From assembly GCA_022775385.1 (NCBI GenBank), contig JALFIV010000024.1, positions 1 through 32,892 on the forward strand: a stretch of 32,892 bases of DNA, read 5' to 3'. The position numbers and the translations under genes were made by a program. The notes under the pieces are model-generated. The model worked only from the letters and a program-made list of their open reading frames with translations. It did not search any database and had not been told where the DNA came from. Source of the DNA: Clostridiales bacterium. GTDB lineage: Bacteria; Bacillota; Clostridia; Oscillospirales; Butyricicoccaceae. Shown piece after piece: positions 25,332-31,660 of the stretch (position 1 is its first letter; every line of letters starts with the position of its first letter).

Positions 25332-26240
25332 TTAAAACTCCGCCGCTACGTTACAGACCAGATCCAAATCGGTCAGATGAATCGCGTGACTGCTGTGTTC
25401 CGCCCGATTCCACCTCGAATCCGATCCCAGAGCCAGATACTGTCCCATCAGCTCCTGCCAGATGCGCTCGACCTTTTCCGCTTCCTTCCGCTTCAGTCCG
25501 CCGAACTGCATGATCTCCGACACCGCAATCTCCGATGCGTGGGTAATCAGCCGGATTGGAACCGGCGGGAATCCATCCGGATTTCTCAGTTCCGCAAGGT
25601 TTTCTTCCCGATGCGCCTCCCGATACTCCGCGAGCGCGGTTCGGTATCCCTGCGGACGGATCGCACAATCCAATATGTATTCCGCGGCGTCCTCCTCAAA
25701 CCCGCGGTAATAGTAAAACGGCGGCGCCTCCCGCACCATATTTCTCATGATGTTTTTCAAAGGAAGCCGGGACATCAGCAGACTGAGCCGGATTGCTCCG
25801 CGTTTGTCGACTCCGCTTTTTCTGTACTCCCGCCCTGACAGCTCCCGCCGGAACCTCCCGTCATCTGCCGACAGCGGATCGAGCAGAATCAGCGCCTTCA
25901 CGCGCTCCGGATACATCCGTGCAAACTGCTGTGCATACAGTCCGCCCTGTGAATGCGCCAGCAGAACAATCTTCTCCTCATGCGGCAGCTGATCCAGAAA
26001 CAGCGCACATTCTTCCGCGATCCGGCGCGGTGTTCGTCCGTTCTCCGCGCGTCCGCTCGTTCCGCATCCAAGCCGTTCATACAGCAGGACGGTATGCGTC
26101 TCCGCAATTTTCTTCGCGGCATGCCGCCACTCTTCAATGCAGGCCCCCAGCCCCATCTCAATCACCAGATCAATACTTCCCTCTCCCAGAACCGTATAGG
26201 TCATCTGAGAACCGCCAATCATCATGTGTCTCAATTCCAT
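25332..26240 (-). CDS. Alpha/beta-fold hydrolase
   Basis: 302 residues from ATG 26240 with AAGGAG upstream. The nucleophile is S97 in LLAHSQGGLYA, the standard sharp-turn motif. The oxyanion region is EMGLGACIEEW near residue 28, and the last histidine of the triad is probably in HSSHAIHLTD (about 283-292). The lid or cap region is basic-rich. No signal peptide, so it acts in the cytoplasm. The substrate is unknown; esters or lactones are typical. It follows the padR gene on the same strand with an operator copy in between, so it should be under PadR control and may degrade the ligand or a related compound. Confidence 0.85.
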   Translation of the reverse strand: MELRHMMIGGSQMTYTVLGEGSIDLVIEMGLGACIEEWRHAAKKIAETHTVLLYERLGCGTSGRAENGRTPRRIAEECALFLDQLPHEEKIVLLAHSQGGLYAQQFARMYPERVKALILLDPLSADDGRFRRELSGREYRKSGVDKRGAIRLSLLMSRLPLKNIMRNMVREAPPFYYYRGFEEDAAEYILDCAIRPQGYRTALAEYREAHREENLAELRNPDGFPPVPIRLITHASEIAVSEIMQFGGLKRKEAEKVERIWQELMGQYLALGSDSRWNRAEHSSHAIHLTDLDLVCNVAAEF

Positions 26241-26269
26241 CCTGTCTGCTCCTTCCCTGTGCAGCCCCA

Positions 26270-26289
26270 AATATTCAACGTTGAGTATT
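26270..26289. promoter_or_regulatory. PadR operator copy 1, upstream of the hydrolase gene
   Basis: AATATTCAACGTTGAGTATT with perfect core TCAACGTTGA, identical over 20 bases to the copy at 26875. It sits between padR and the hydrolase start. No strong promoter accompanies it. Confidence 0.75.
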
Positions 26290-26300
26290 CGCTTTTTTGA

Positions 26301-26322
26301 ATTCCTCCCAGATGGGAGGAAT
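26301..26322. repeat. 22-bp near-perfect palindrome after padR
   Basis: ATTCCTCCCA and TGGGAGGAAT surround a two-base centre, directly after the padR stop. No T-run follows in either direction, so a terminator is unlikely; it may be an mRNA processing or stability hairpin. Confidence 0.5.
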
Positions 26323-26326
26323 CGAT

Positions 26327-26860
26327 TTACGTTTGTAACGTCCGCAGAATTCGATCAATCAGCGTGGTTTGAAGACGGATGGTCTCCGCCATATGCTCAA
26401 ACACCAGCTCACTGACCGCAGGCAGCTGACCGCCCAGATACTCCTTCTTTTCTATCTTTCCGGCATCCAGCCGCGCCAGCTCTCGTTCCAGTTCTGCTTT
26501 CCTGTGCAGCAGAGCTTCTTCCGCCTGTTCCGTGCTCAGGCAGTCCAAAAAATTCAGTCCGGAATAGAAATCCGTCGGAAATGCGGCAGCGCCGCCCCAC
26601 AGGGCTTCGATCAGCAGTTCTTCAAACCGCTGTCGCCCTGTCTCCGTAATCCGATAGATGGATTTTTTCCTTCGTCCGGTCTGTTCCACATCGGAAACTT
26701 CGATCAGACCGTCCCGTTCCAAGGTCTTCAGCGCATGATAGATCGATCCGACCAACACACTGCCCCAGCTCTCCGCATCTGAAGTCTGCAGTATCATCTG
26801 AATATCGTATCCGCTCATCGGCCCCTGCCGCAGCAATCCCAAAACCAGCAGCTGTGTCAT
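26327..26860 (-). CDS. PadR-family regulator with C-terminal Vir-like domain
   Basis: 177 residues with GGGAGG nine bases before the ATG. The N-terminal winged helix is typical, MTQLLVLGLLRQGPMSGYDI, SWGSVLVGSIYHALKTLERD and the wing TGRRKKSIYRITETGRQRFE. The C-terminal ~80 residues are helical and leucine-rich, the dimerisation and ligand region of PadR subfamily 1. PadR proteins of this kind repress their own gene and an adjacent efflux or detoxification gene. Here the target is the hydrolase 87 bases downstream. The 20-bp operator overlaps the expected start of transcription of this gene. Confidence 0.93.
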   Translation of the reverse strand: MTQLLVLGLLRQGPMSGYDIQMILQTSDAESWGSVLVGSIYHALKTLERDGLIEVSDVEQTGRRKKSIYRITETGRQRFEELLIEALWGGAAAFPTDFYSGLNFLDCLSTEQAEEALLHRKAELERELARLDAGKIEKKEYLGGQLPAVSELVFEHMAETIRLQTTLIDRILRTLQT

Positions 26861-26874
26861 CTATTTGTCCTCCC

Positions 26875-26894
26875 AATATTCAACGTTGAGTATT
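26875..26894. promoter_or_regulatory. PadR operator copy 2, at the padR start site
   Basis: Same 20-base element, AATATTCAACGTTGAGTATT, placed immediately downstream of the -10, over the start of transcription, where a bound repressor would block it. Confidence 0.85.
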
Positions 26895-26920
26895 TTATCA
26901 GAATCCATCCGCTTTGTCAA
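26892..26920 (-). promoter_or_regulatory. Promoter of padR and the hydrolase
   Basis: Perfect TTGACA (26915-26920), 17-bp spacer, TAAAAT (26892-26897) with TGA before it, reading leftward. Confidence 0.88.
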
Positions 26921-26938
26921 GTCCGCCCCCTGTACCCG

Positions 26939-27019
26939 GTCACAATTTGTTTTCATTTCTTTCACAATGCCGTTGCATTTGCTTTGAGATTTGGACACAA
27001 TTTCCTGTTAGGATATAAC
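26939..27019 (+). promoter_or_regulatory. Promoter and phased boxes of RNA copy B
   Basis: TTGGAC (26991-26996), 17-bp spacer, TATAAC (27014-27019). CACA boxes at 26941, 26963 and 26996 keep the same 22 and 33 bp spacing as in copy A. Confidence 0.65.
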
Positions 27020-27024
27020 CATGG

Positions 27025-27128
27025 AAGGCAATAACGCATGACCATCACTGAAACTGCCGTGCGGACACCATCCCAATTGCCGGGACCGGCGGCAGTCAGA
27101 CTAACAATTCCTGTGGCATACGCCATAG
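27025..27128 (+). ncRNA. Candidate structured RNA, copy B
   Basis: Homologous to copy A: CTGA (27048-27051) with TCAG (27096-27099), CTGCCG (27054-27059) with CGGCAG (27090-27095), TCCC (27071-27074) with GGGA (27082-27085), loop AATTGCC (27075-27081) with GGCAAT (27027-27032), one pair shorter than in A. The bulge before CTGCCG has two bases, against one in A. The 3' hairpin has a different sequence (CTGTGGC/GCCATAG, 27111-27128) but the same place, so structure is kept while sequence changes. No T-run follows it; a transcript could run on to the terminator near 27220. Confidence 0.6.
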
Positions 27129-27219
27129 ATTATATAAGATTCAGCCTCTTTCTTTCACCGGCATTGTACCGGATTGTTCATACTTTTTCTTTCTTTTCTT
27201 TTTTCATTATGTGATGCGG

Positions 27220-27251
27220 AAAAGCAGACATCCCGAGGATGTCTGCTTTTT
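27220..27251. terminator. Bidirectional terminator between RNA copy B and dedA
   Basis: AAAAGCAGACATCC (27220-27233) and GGATGTCTGCTTTT (27237-27250), 14-bp stem, triloop, T-run on the right and A-run on the left. Confidence 0.9.
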
Positions 27252-27271
27252 CATGTTCTCTTATTCGGTTG

Positions 27272-27769
27272 TCAGATAAACAGCCACCCTGCAAAATAAC
27301 CGAGACCGATTCCGATTGCATTGTACAGCGCGACGCCGCACACCGTGCCCATCATGTAGTTGTGCAGCGGCATGCGTGCGATTCCCGCCAGCAGAGACGC
27401 CAGCGTCCGGACGACCGGAAGCATACGGCAGACCAGAATCGTCCACCAGTTGCCGTTTCGGATGCGCTCCAAGTGGTGCTCAATCTTCGCTGCGTGCTTG
27501 CCGCTGTGGCGTTTCAGCCAGTGCTCCACCGCCTTGCCGCCCAGCACACCGATCAGATACAGCATCAGGCAGCCGAGAATGGCGCCGACCAGCATCACCG
27601 CGTATACGATCAGCAGATTGTGATCACTCCCCGCCGCGAGCACACCAGCCGCCGGAAGCAGCACGCCGGCGGGCATGCCGGGACAGTTCATCGCCTCCAA
27701 TGTCGAGACGATAAACAGAAGGATCAATCCGTATTGGTTCATTAACTGCAGTGCGGATGCAACTGTCAT
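27272..27769 (-). CDS. DedA-family (VTT domain) membrane protein, short
   Basis: 165 residues, shorter than the usual ~200. The family marks are present: EAMNCPGMPAGVLLPAAGVL (E-x-x-x-P pattern), the re-entrant loop region, and CRMLPVVRTLASLLAGIARM (R-x-x-P-x-x-R with AG). Four to five membrane helices. DedA proteins move phosphatidyl lipid carriers such as undecaprenyl phosphate or phosphatidylethanolamine across the membrane and affect envelope and drug sensitivity. The ATG overlaps the stop of the 77-residue membrane protein (ATGA), so the two may work together. The site GACAGGAA is modest, consistent with coupling. Confidence 0.88.
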   Translation of the reverse strand: MTVASALQLMNQYGLILLFIVSTLEAMNCPGMPAGVLLPAAGVLAAGSDHNLLIVYAVMLVGAILGCLMLYLIGVLGGKAVEHWLKRHSGKHAAKIEHHLERIRNGNWWTILVCRMLPVVRTLASLLAGIARMPLHNYMMGTVCGVALYNAIGIGLGYFAGWLFI

Positions 27770-27999
27770 TTCCTGTCATCTCTTTCCCCATCCGCCGCCG
27801 TTTCCTGCGCAGTCTCCTCCTCTCCGTCATCCCAGCTGTCATTCAGCATTTCCTCCCACATCGATCCTTTCTTATGCGGAAGATGCCGGAAAAGCGGAAC
27901 GCCAACACCGTAAATCAGAAAAAACATTCCGAAAAACAGCAGGACCGGAAGAATTTCATCGCGAAAAAACGGACTCATCAAAGCCATTGCATATCCCAT
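27766..27999 (-). CDS. 77-residue single-span membrane protein, DedA partner
   Basis: MGYAMALMSPFFRDEILPVL then a membrane helix LLFFGMFFLIYGVGVPLF (about 20-37). The C-terminal ~40 residues are very acidic (DDGEEETAQETAADGERDD) and probably cytoplasmic. AAGGAG lies ten bases before ATG 27999, and a good promoter is upstream. The gene precedes and overlaps dedA, so a role as a small subunit or regulator is likely but unproven. I do not recognise a family. Confidence 0.75.
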   Translation of the reverse strand: MGYAMALMSPFFRDEILPVLLFFGMFFLIYGVGVPLFRHLPHKKGSMWEEMLNDSWDDGEEETAQETAADGERDDRK

Positions 28000-28040
28000 A
28001 TATGCCGTTCTCCTTTTCTTTGTTTTCCCCTTTGATTTCC

Positions 28041-28069
28041 ATGATATCCGGATTATCTGCCCAGTTCAA
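28041..28069 (-). promoter_or_regulatory. Promoter of the 77-residue protein/dedA pair
   Basis: TTGAAC (28064-28069), 17-bp spacer, TATCAT (28041-28046). Confidence 0.7.
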
Positions 28070-28111
28070 CTGTTTTATTGAATTTTTACATACTATTCAT
28101 AATGAAACACA

Positions 28112-28151
28112 AGACAGACAGCCGCAGGATTCTCCAAACAGCTGTCCGTCT
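28112..28151 (-). terminator. Probable terminator of spoIIE
   Basis: In the minus-strand RNA AGACGGACAGC and GCTGTCTGTCT form an 11-bp stem (one G-T pair) with an 18-base loop, followed by TGTGTTTC, a weak T-run. Confidence 0.55.
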
Positions 28152-28157
28152 CTTTTA

Positions 28158-30467
28158 CTATATCCGCTTGTCCAGACAGACGACCGCCGCCGTCATGTCA
28201 TCCGGTGCCCCGCGCGCTGACGCCTCCAGTACAATCCGTGCCGCCAGTTCCCGCGCGCTCAGATGCATGCTCTGCAGGAGCAGATCCTCCAGCCAGACGG
28301 AGGAACTGCCGCCCGAATCCAACACGCCGTCGCTCAGCAGTACCATCGCATCCCCGCTCCCCATCCGGAAACGGGTCACATCCATCTCCCCCGACTCCTC
28401 CAGTCCCGCCGGCAGGGTCGACGAGAGGATGCGTCGGATGCGGATCTTTCCGTCTCCGTCCACTACGCGCAGATAGCTCGGCGCCGCCCCGCATTTGATG
28501 GACTGCGCCGCACCGGAAAACAGATCAATCGTCCCGATATCCAATGTCGCGAACGAATTTCCCTGGGTGCGCAGCTTGAGCGCGGGTCCGATCGTCCGCG
28601 CCGCATCTCCCGCGTCAATGCCGGCCCGCAGAAACCGCTCGGTCATGCGTACAACCGCACCGGATTCCTCCGACGCCCGTTTTCCGGTTCCCATGCCGTC
28701 GGACAAAACCACACACGCCGTCCCTTCCTCGGTCACAAACCAGCTCACCGTGTCTCCCGACACGGATTCCCCCTCCCGCGTCTTGCTCCCGATACCGACA
28801 CGAATCCGGTAAGTCTCCATCTCGCGGAACAGCAGACTCGTGCCGCCCGGTCCGCTCACGCTCTCGGGTCCCGCGAGCTTTTTTCCCATCAGCGCACTGA
28901 GACCGGACAGAAATCCCTCCCGGTTTTGGATAATCCGGTTCATACACTCGCCGGAAAGCTCAAAATGCAGGCGGCCGTTGTGATCGCGCCATGCCGCCGC
29001 TGTCCGCACGCCGCCGAATGCCTCGGCGTACTGCCGCAGCTCCTGCTCCCGATTAGGGAGTGCCTCCGGCCCCGTACTCATGTACTCGCCGATCTGTTTG
29101 AGCACACCGGTCACACCGGCATACTGCTGTGCGATCAGCCGGCGCGTCTGTTCACTGCGCCGCGCATTCTGCCGACGCTGATACAACGCGTCCATTCCCT
29201 CGTTGATGGCGAGGATAAAATCCGAAAACCGCAGGCACTGCGCCGCAAAATGTCCGGGAAAATCCGACGAGGTCACATGTCCTGTGTGCAGGAGCTGACC
29301 GGATATCGCGTCCAGCGCCCGCACAGTTGCGAGCTTGTCCCGCTCCCAGCAGATCTGCCGTGCACTGCATCGGCGGCAGACCCGATCCGCCGTCCGATCG
29401 AATACCGCCCCCAGATCACTGTCCTCTTTGCGCCGTGTCACCCCGCGGGTGAGCGCATCATACATCTCGGAAAACGCCGTGGAAGCCGCGGAAGCGTATC
29501 GGTTGGCAATCCGGCACACACGCGCCGCATAATCCGTCGGCTCGGGATCGGTCGGAAGCATCACCTCCCGCACCCTTCTCCAGATTCGGTCGGGCACCGT
29601 CAGAAACAGCGCCGCCGCCACGCACACCTCGCAGAAGCTGTATGGTCGGAAGGTCTCTCCCAGCAGTCCCGCCGCGCCGCTCCCCGCCAGAAAAACAGCG
29701 GAAAACATCACGCGGCCGCTGCGTGTGAAGAATCCGGCCGTCATTCCGGCAAATGCATAAATTCCGGCGTACAGCCATCCCTCTGCACCGGCGGCATCCA
29801 TCGCAATGCCCATTCCTGCCCCCTGCGCCGCGCCATAAGCAAATCCGCCGAGGTAGGAGACTCCCATGACCAGAAATGCCGCCGCAATGCGCGCCGGAGA
29901 AAACAGATCCCACAGCAGAATCGGATATCCCGCGATCAGCAGGCTCGCCGCGAGCGTCATGATGCCGCCGAACCGCATGGTCTGCGCATAGATCCGCTTG
30001 CTGTATGCCGCCATGTAGAAATAGGTCATCGCAAACGCCATTGCCAGCTCTGCGGCAAAATACAAAACCGCTTCCAGCGAGAAATTCGCTCCCGTCACAA
30101 ACAGAAAGCCGGTCACACAGTCTGCGACGGCTGCGCTCATCGGTAGAAACCATTTGTTCTCCACCATGCCGGTTCCGGAGAATACCGTCGCGGCTGTCAT
30201 GACTATCAGTGCCGCACCGGCATATCGGACGCCCTCCGCCCCCGGATGTGCCAGCAGATAGCCGCAGAATGTTCCGAGCACCGCACTGAATCCGTTTCCG
30301 AAACTGCAGCACGCCGCCGCATAGGCAATGCCGAACGGCGAACAATTCTGCAAAACCGTCGCTGTGGACAGAACCGCCGCCATCGCAAAATGAAAGACCG
30401 CCCGTGCGCTCCTCTGTTTTCGTTCTCCTGAAACTATCTGTCGTTTTTGTTTCTGCTTTTCCGGCAT
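28158..30467 (-). CDS. spoIIE: Stage II sporulation protein E (SpoIIE phosphatase)
   Basis: 769 residues with GGAGGG eight bases before the ATG. The first ~320 residues have about ten transmembrane helices. A cytoplasmic middle section follows, then a C-terminal PP2C phosphatase with VVLSDGMGTGKRASEESGAV (about 590), NSFATLDIGTIDLF, VLLSDGVLD (about 710) and GAPDDMTAAVV (about 757), the metal-binding aspartates. SpoIIE helps place the polar septum through FtsZ and dephosphorylates SpoIIAA to switch on sigma-F in the forespore. The full-length protein with intact catalytic motifs argues for a true endospore former. It is monocistronic here and not followed by the usual tilS-hpt-ftsH. Confidence 0.97.
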   Translation of the reverse strand: MPEKQKQKRQIVSGERKQRSARAVFHFAMAAVLSTATVLQNCSPFGIAYAAACCSFGNGFSAVLGTFCGYLLAHPGAEGVRYAGAALIVMTAATVFSGTGMVENKWFLPMSAAVADCVTGFLFVTGANFSLEAVLYFAAELAMAFAMTYFYMAAYSKRIYAQTMRFGGIMTLAASLLIAGYPILLWDLFSPARIAAAFLVMGVSYLGGFAYGAAQGAGMGIAMDAAGAEGWLYAGIYAFAGMTAGFFTRSGRVMFSAVFLAGSGAAGLLGETFRPYSFCEVCVAAALFLTVPDRIWRRVREVMLPTDPEPTDYAARVCRIANRYASAASTAFSEMYDALTRGVTRRKEDSDLGAVFDRTADRVCRRCSARQICWERDKLATVRALDAISGQLLHTGHVTSSDFPGHFAAQCLRFSDFILAINEGMDALYQRRQNARRSEQTRRLIAQQYAGVTGVLKQIGEYMSTGPEALPNREQELRQYAEAFGGVRTAAAWRDHNGRLHFELSGECMNRIIQNREGFLSGLSALMGKKLAGPESVSGPGGTSLLFREMETYRIRVGIGSKTREGESVSGDTVSWFVTEEGTACVVLSDGMGTGKRASEESGAVVRMTERFLRAGIDAGDAARTIGPALKLRTQGNSFATLDIGTIDLFSGAAQSIKCGAAPSYLRVVDGDGKIRIRRILSSTLPAGLEESGEMDVTRFRMGSGDAMVLLSDGVLDSGGSSSVWLEDLLLQSMHLSARELAARIVLEASARGAPDDMTAAVVCLDKRI

Positions 30468-30494
30468 TTCGCAGTCCCTCCTGTCAGTGAGATC

Positions 30495-30554
30495 ATTATA
30501 GCGTCTGCCGGATGGGAAACCCGTCGAAACCGCCGCAATGCGGATTCTGTCGAA
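30495..30554 (-). promoter_or_regulatory. Spo0A-type promoter of spoIIE
   Basis: The -10 is TATAAT (30495-30500). Two Spo0A-box matches lie upstream, TGTCGAA (30548-30554, perfect) and CGTCGAA (30522-30528, one mismatch), read on the plus strand. No consensus -35 lies at 17 bp; the nearer box falls about 22 bp before the -10, in the -35 place. Spo0A~P-activated spoIIE and spoIIG promoters of B. subtilis have this long-spacer design. Confidence 0.75.
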
Positions 30555-30587
30555 CGTTTTTTCCGTGTCATCCAGATAATCCCTCTG

Positions 30588-30616
30588 TTGACAGCATTTA
30601 TTTCCTTTCGTACAAT
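30588..30616 (+). promoter_or_regulatory. Promoter of the yjdF leader
   Basis: Perfect TTGACA (30588-30593), 17-bp spacer, TACAAT (30611-30616). Confidence 0.85.
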
Positions 30617-30622
30617 AAAAGA

Positions 30623-30740
30623 GCAGAGAGAAAAAACACAGTCCGGTTGGTAGTCCGGACGCGGCGCATTGCGCTGTCAGTAACCTGCCTCCTTGGTTGT
30701 CCGTCCTCTGTTTGTTTCATATGATAAGGAGGAATTGGCA
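30623..30740 (+). ncRNA. Structured leader, probable yjdF-type riboswitch
   Basis: The promoter gives a leader of about 118 bases. Stems by eye: GTCCGG (30641-30646) with CCGGAC (30655-30660), GCGC (30664-30667) with GCGC (30671-30674), and CAGAG (30624-30628) with CTCTG (30706-30710) closing the whole domain. The ribosome site AAGGAGG follows at about 30727. The yjdF gene is known to be led by the yjdF riboswitch, which senses azaaromatic compounds; context points to it, but I cannot confirm the consensus bases. Confidence 0.55.
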
Positions 30741-31163
30741 ATGGAACGAACACGGATCACACTGACAGTCTGTTTTGAAGCGCCGTTCTGGATCGGTCTG
30801 GTGGAACGCCGGACAGGTCAGCGCTACGAGGTGTGCAAAATCACCTTCGGTGCGGAACCCAAAGATTACGAAGTCTGGGACTATCTGCTGAAAAACTGGC
30901 GTCGGCTTCGTTTCAGCCCGCCGGTCAAACTGGCTGAAGAACCCGCACCGATACGCAATCCCAAACGGCTGCAGCGGGAAATCCGAAAACAGCTTCAGGA
31001 AAGCGCCGGCATCGGAACCAAAGCACAGCAGGCACTCCAGCTCCAGCGCGAGCAGAATAAGCGCGAGCGGAAAATCTATTCCCGCGAGCAGAAGGAGCAG
31101 GAGAAACAGCGGAGGTTTGCACTGCGCCAGGAGCGGCGAAAACAAAAACACAGAGGGCATTAG
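30741..31163 (+). CDS. yjdF: YjdF/DUF2992 family protein
   Basis: 140 residues from ATG 30741 with AAGGAGG eight bases upstream. The N-terminus RTRITLTVCFEAPFWIGLVE and YEVCKITFGAEPKDYEVWDY is the DUF2992 pattern. FSPPVKL and NPKRLQREIRKQL follow, and the C-terminal ~60 residues are a highly basic glutamine-rich coiled coil (LQLQREQNKRERKIYSREQK). In Bacillus this family is behind the yjdF riboswitch and is thought to answer toxic azaaromatic compounds; the biochemical role is unknown. The basic tail suggests nucleic acid or ribosome contact, which is inference. Confidence 0.88.
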   Translation: MERTRITLTVCFEAPFWIGLVERRTGQRYEVCKITFGAEPKDYEVWDYLLKNWRRLRFSPPVKLAEEPAPIRNPKRLQREIRKQLQESAGIGTKAQQALQLQREQNKRERKIYSREQKEQEKQRRFALRQERRKQKHRGH

Positions 31164-31178
31164 CCCTCTGTGTTTTTT
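31144..31178. terminator. Bidirectional terminator after yjdF
   Basis: AAAAACACAGAGGGC (31144-31158) and GCCCTCTGTGTTTTT (31163-31177), 15-bp stem with a four-base loop; the yjdF stop codon is in the loop. The core CACAGAGGG recurs in the terminator at 31620. Confidence 0.92.
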
Positions 31179-31353
31179 GGTTTCTATCCGTTTCTGCAGT
31201 CAAAGCCTGATCTTCCCTCTCAGGCTTCCCCACCTCTTCAGCAACAGAAAAACCCTCGTTTTCGTTTGAATGCGCGTTGGAAATCCTATTCCATCCGTTC
31301 GAATTACGCCTTCCCGACAGATGCCATCCCAAGGAAATATGCCATTTCGGGAT
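31144..31353 (-). ncRNA. Possible minus-strand small RNA or tiny gene
   Basis: A perfect minus-strand promoter (31360-31388) and the bidirectional terminator (31144-31178) bound about 200 bases. No reading frame after the start has a ribosome site; the first ATG gives 13 codons. A stem AAGCCTGA (31203-31210) with TCAGGCTT (31220-31227) lies near the 3' end. Evidence is only positional. Confidence 0.3.
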
Positions 31354-31359
31354 ATCAAA

Positions 31360-31388
31360 AGAATACCACTTTGGCATACTAATGTCAA
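31360..31388 (-). promoter_or_regulatory. Minus-strand promoter upstream of the XRE gene
   Basis: TTGACA (31383-31388), 17-bp spacer, TATTCT (31360-31365), reading leftward away from the XRE gene at 31406. Confidence 0.65.
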
Positions 31389-31405
31389 GCAGGTGATGAC
31401 GTATC

Positions 31406-31612
31406 ATTCGATTAAAGCAATTACGAAAACAAAAACGCCTCTCGCAGGTTCGATTGGCGATGGAACTGAATATGAGTCAGAATACGATAAGCCGGTATGA
31501 GACAGAATCCCGCGAGGCGGATTACAAAACCCTGATCCTCTTCGCGGACTATTTCAACGTCTCCATCGACTATCTGCTCGGCCGGACGGATAATCCGAAT
31601 TTCTATCCGTAA
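31406..31612 (+). CDS. Short XRE-family regulator, no standard start codon
   Basis: The frame reads (I)RLKQLRKQKRLSQVRLAMEL then NMSQNTISRYETESREADYK and ends DYLLGRTDNPNFYP, a complete Cro/C1 domain of 68 residues ending in the usual LLGRTD. An in-frame stop is at 31397-31399, and no ATG, GTG or TTG occurs between it and TTG 31454/ATG 31460, which would remove the first helix. AGGTGAT (31391-31397) is placed correctly for ATC 31403 or ATT 31406. ATT gives the normal family start MRLKQLRK. So it either uses AUU (as infC does) or has lost its start by one base change. Antiparallel promoters suggest local regulation. Confidence 0.6.
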   Translation: MRLKQLRKQKRLSQVRLAMELNMSQNTISRYETESREADYKTLILFADYFNVSIDYLLGRTDNPNFYP

Positions 31613-31619
31613 TAGAAAG

Positions 31620-31651
31620 AAACCACAGAGGGATGTTCCCTCTGTGGTTTT
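31620..31651. terminator. Bidirectional terminator between the XRE and secreted-protein genes
   Basis: AAACCACAGAGGGA (31620-31633) and TCCCTCTGTGGTTT (31637-31650), 14-bp stem, three-base loop, T-runs on both sides. Confidence 0.9.
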
Positions 31652-31660
31652 ATTCTTTCT

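Noticed and set aside
26301-26322. The palindrome after padR as a terminator
   Set aside because: No T-run follows on either strand; on the minus strand it is followed by A residues. It was kept only as a hairpin.
28263-30146. A 627-residue plus-strand frame opposite spoIIE
   Set aside because: Antisense shadow; no motif, and spoIIE motifs are complete on the other strand.
30925-31407. A 160-residue minus-strand frame spanning yjdF and its terminator
   Set aside because: It runs through a strong terminator and opposite a recognised gene, with low-complexity composition.
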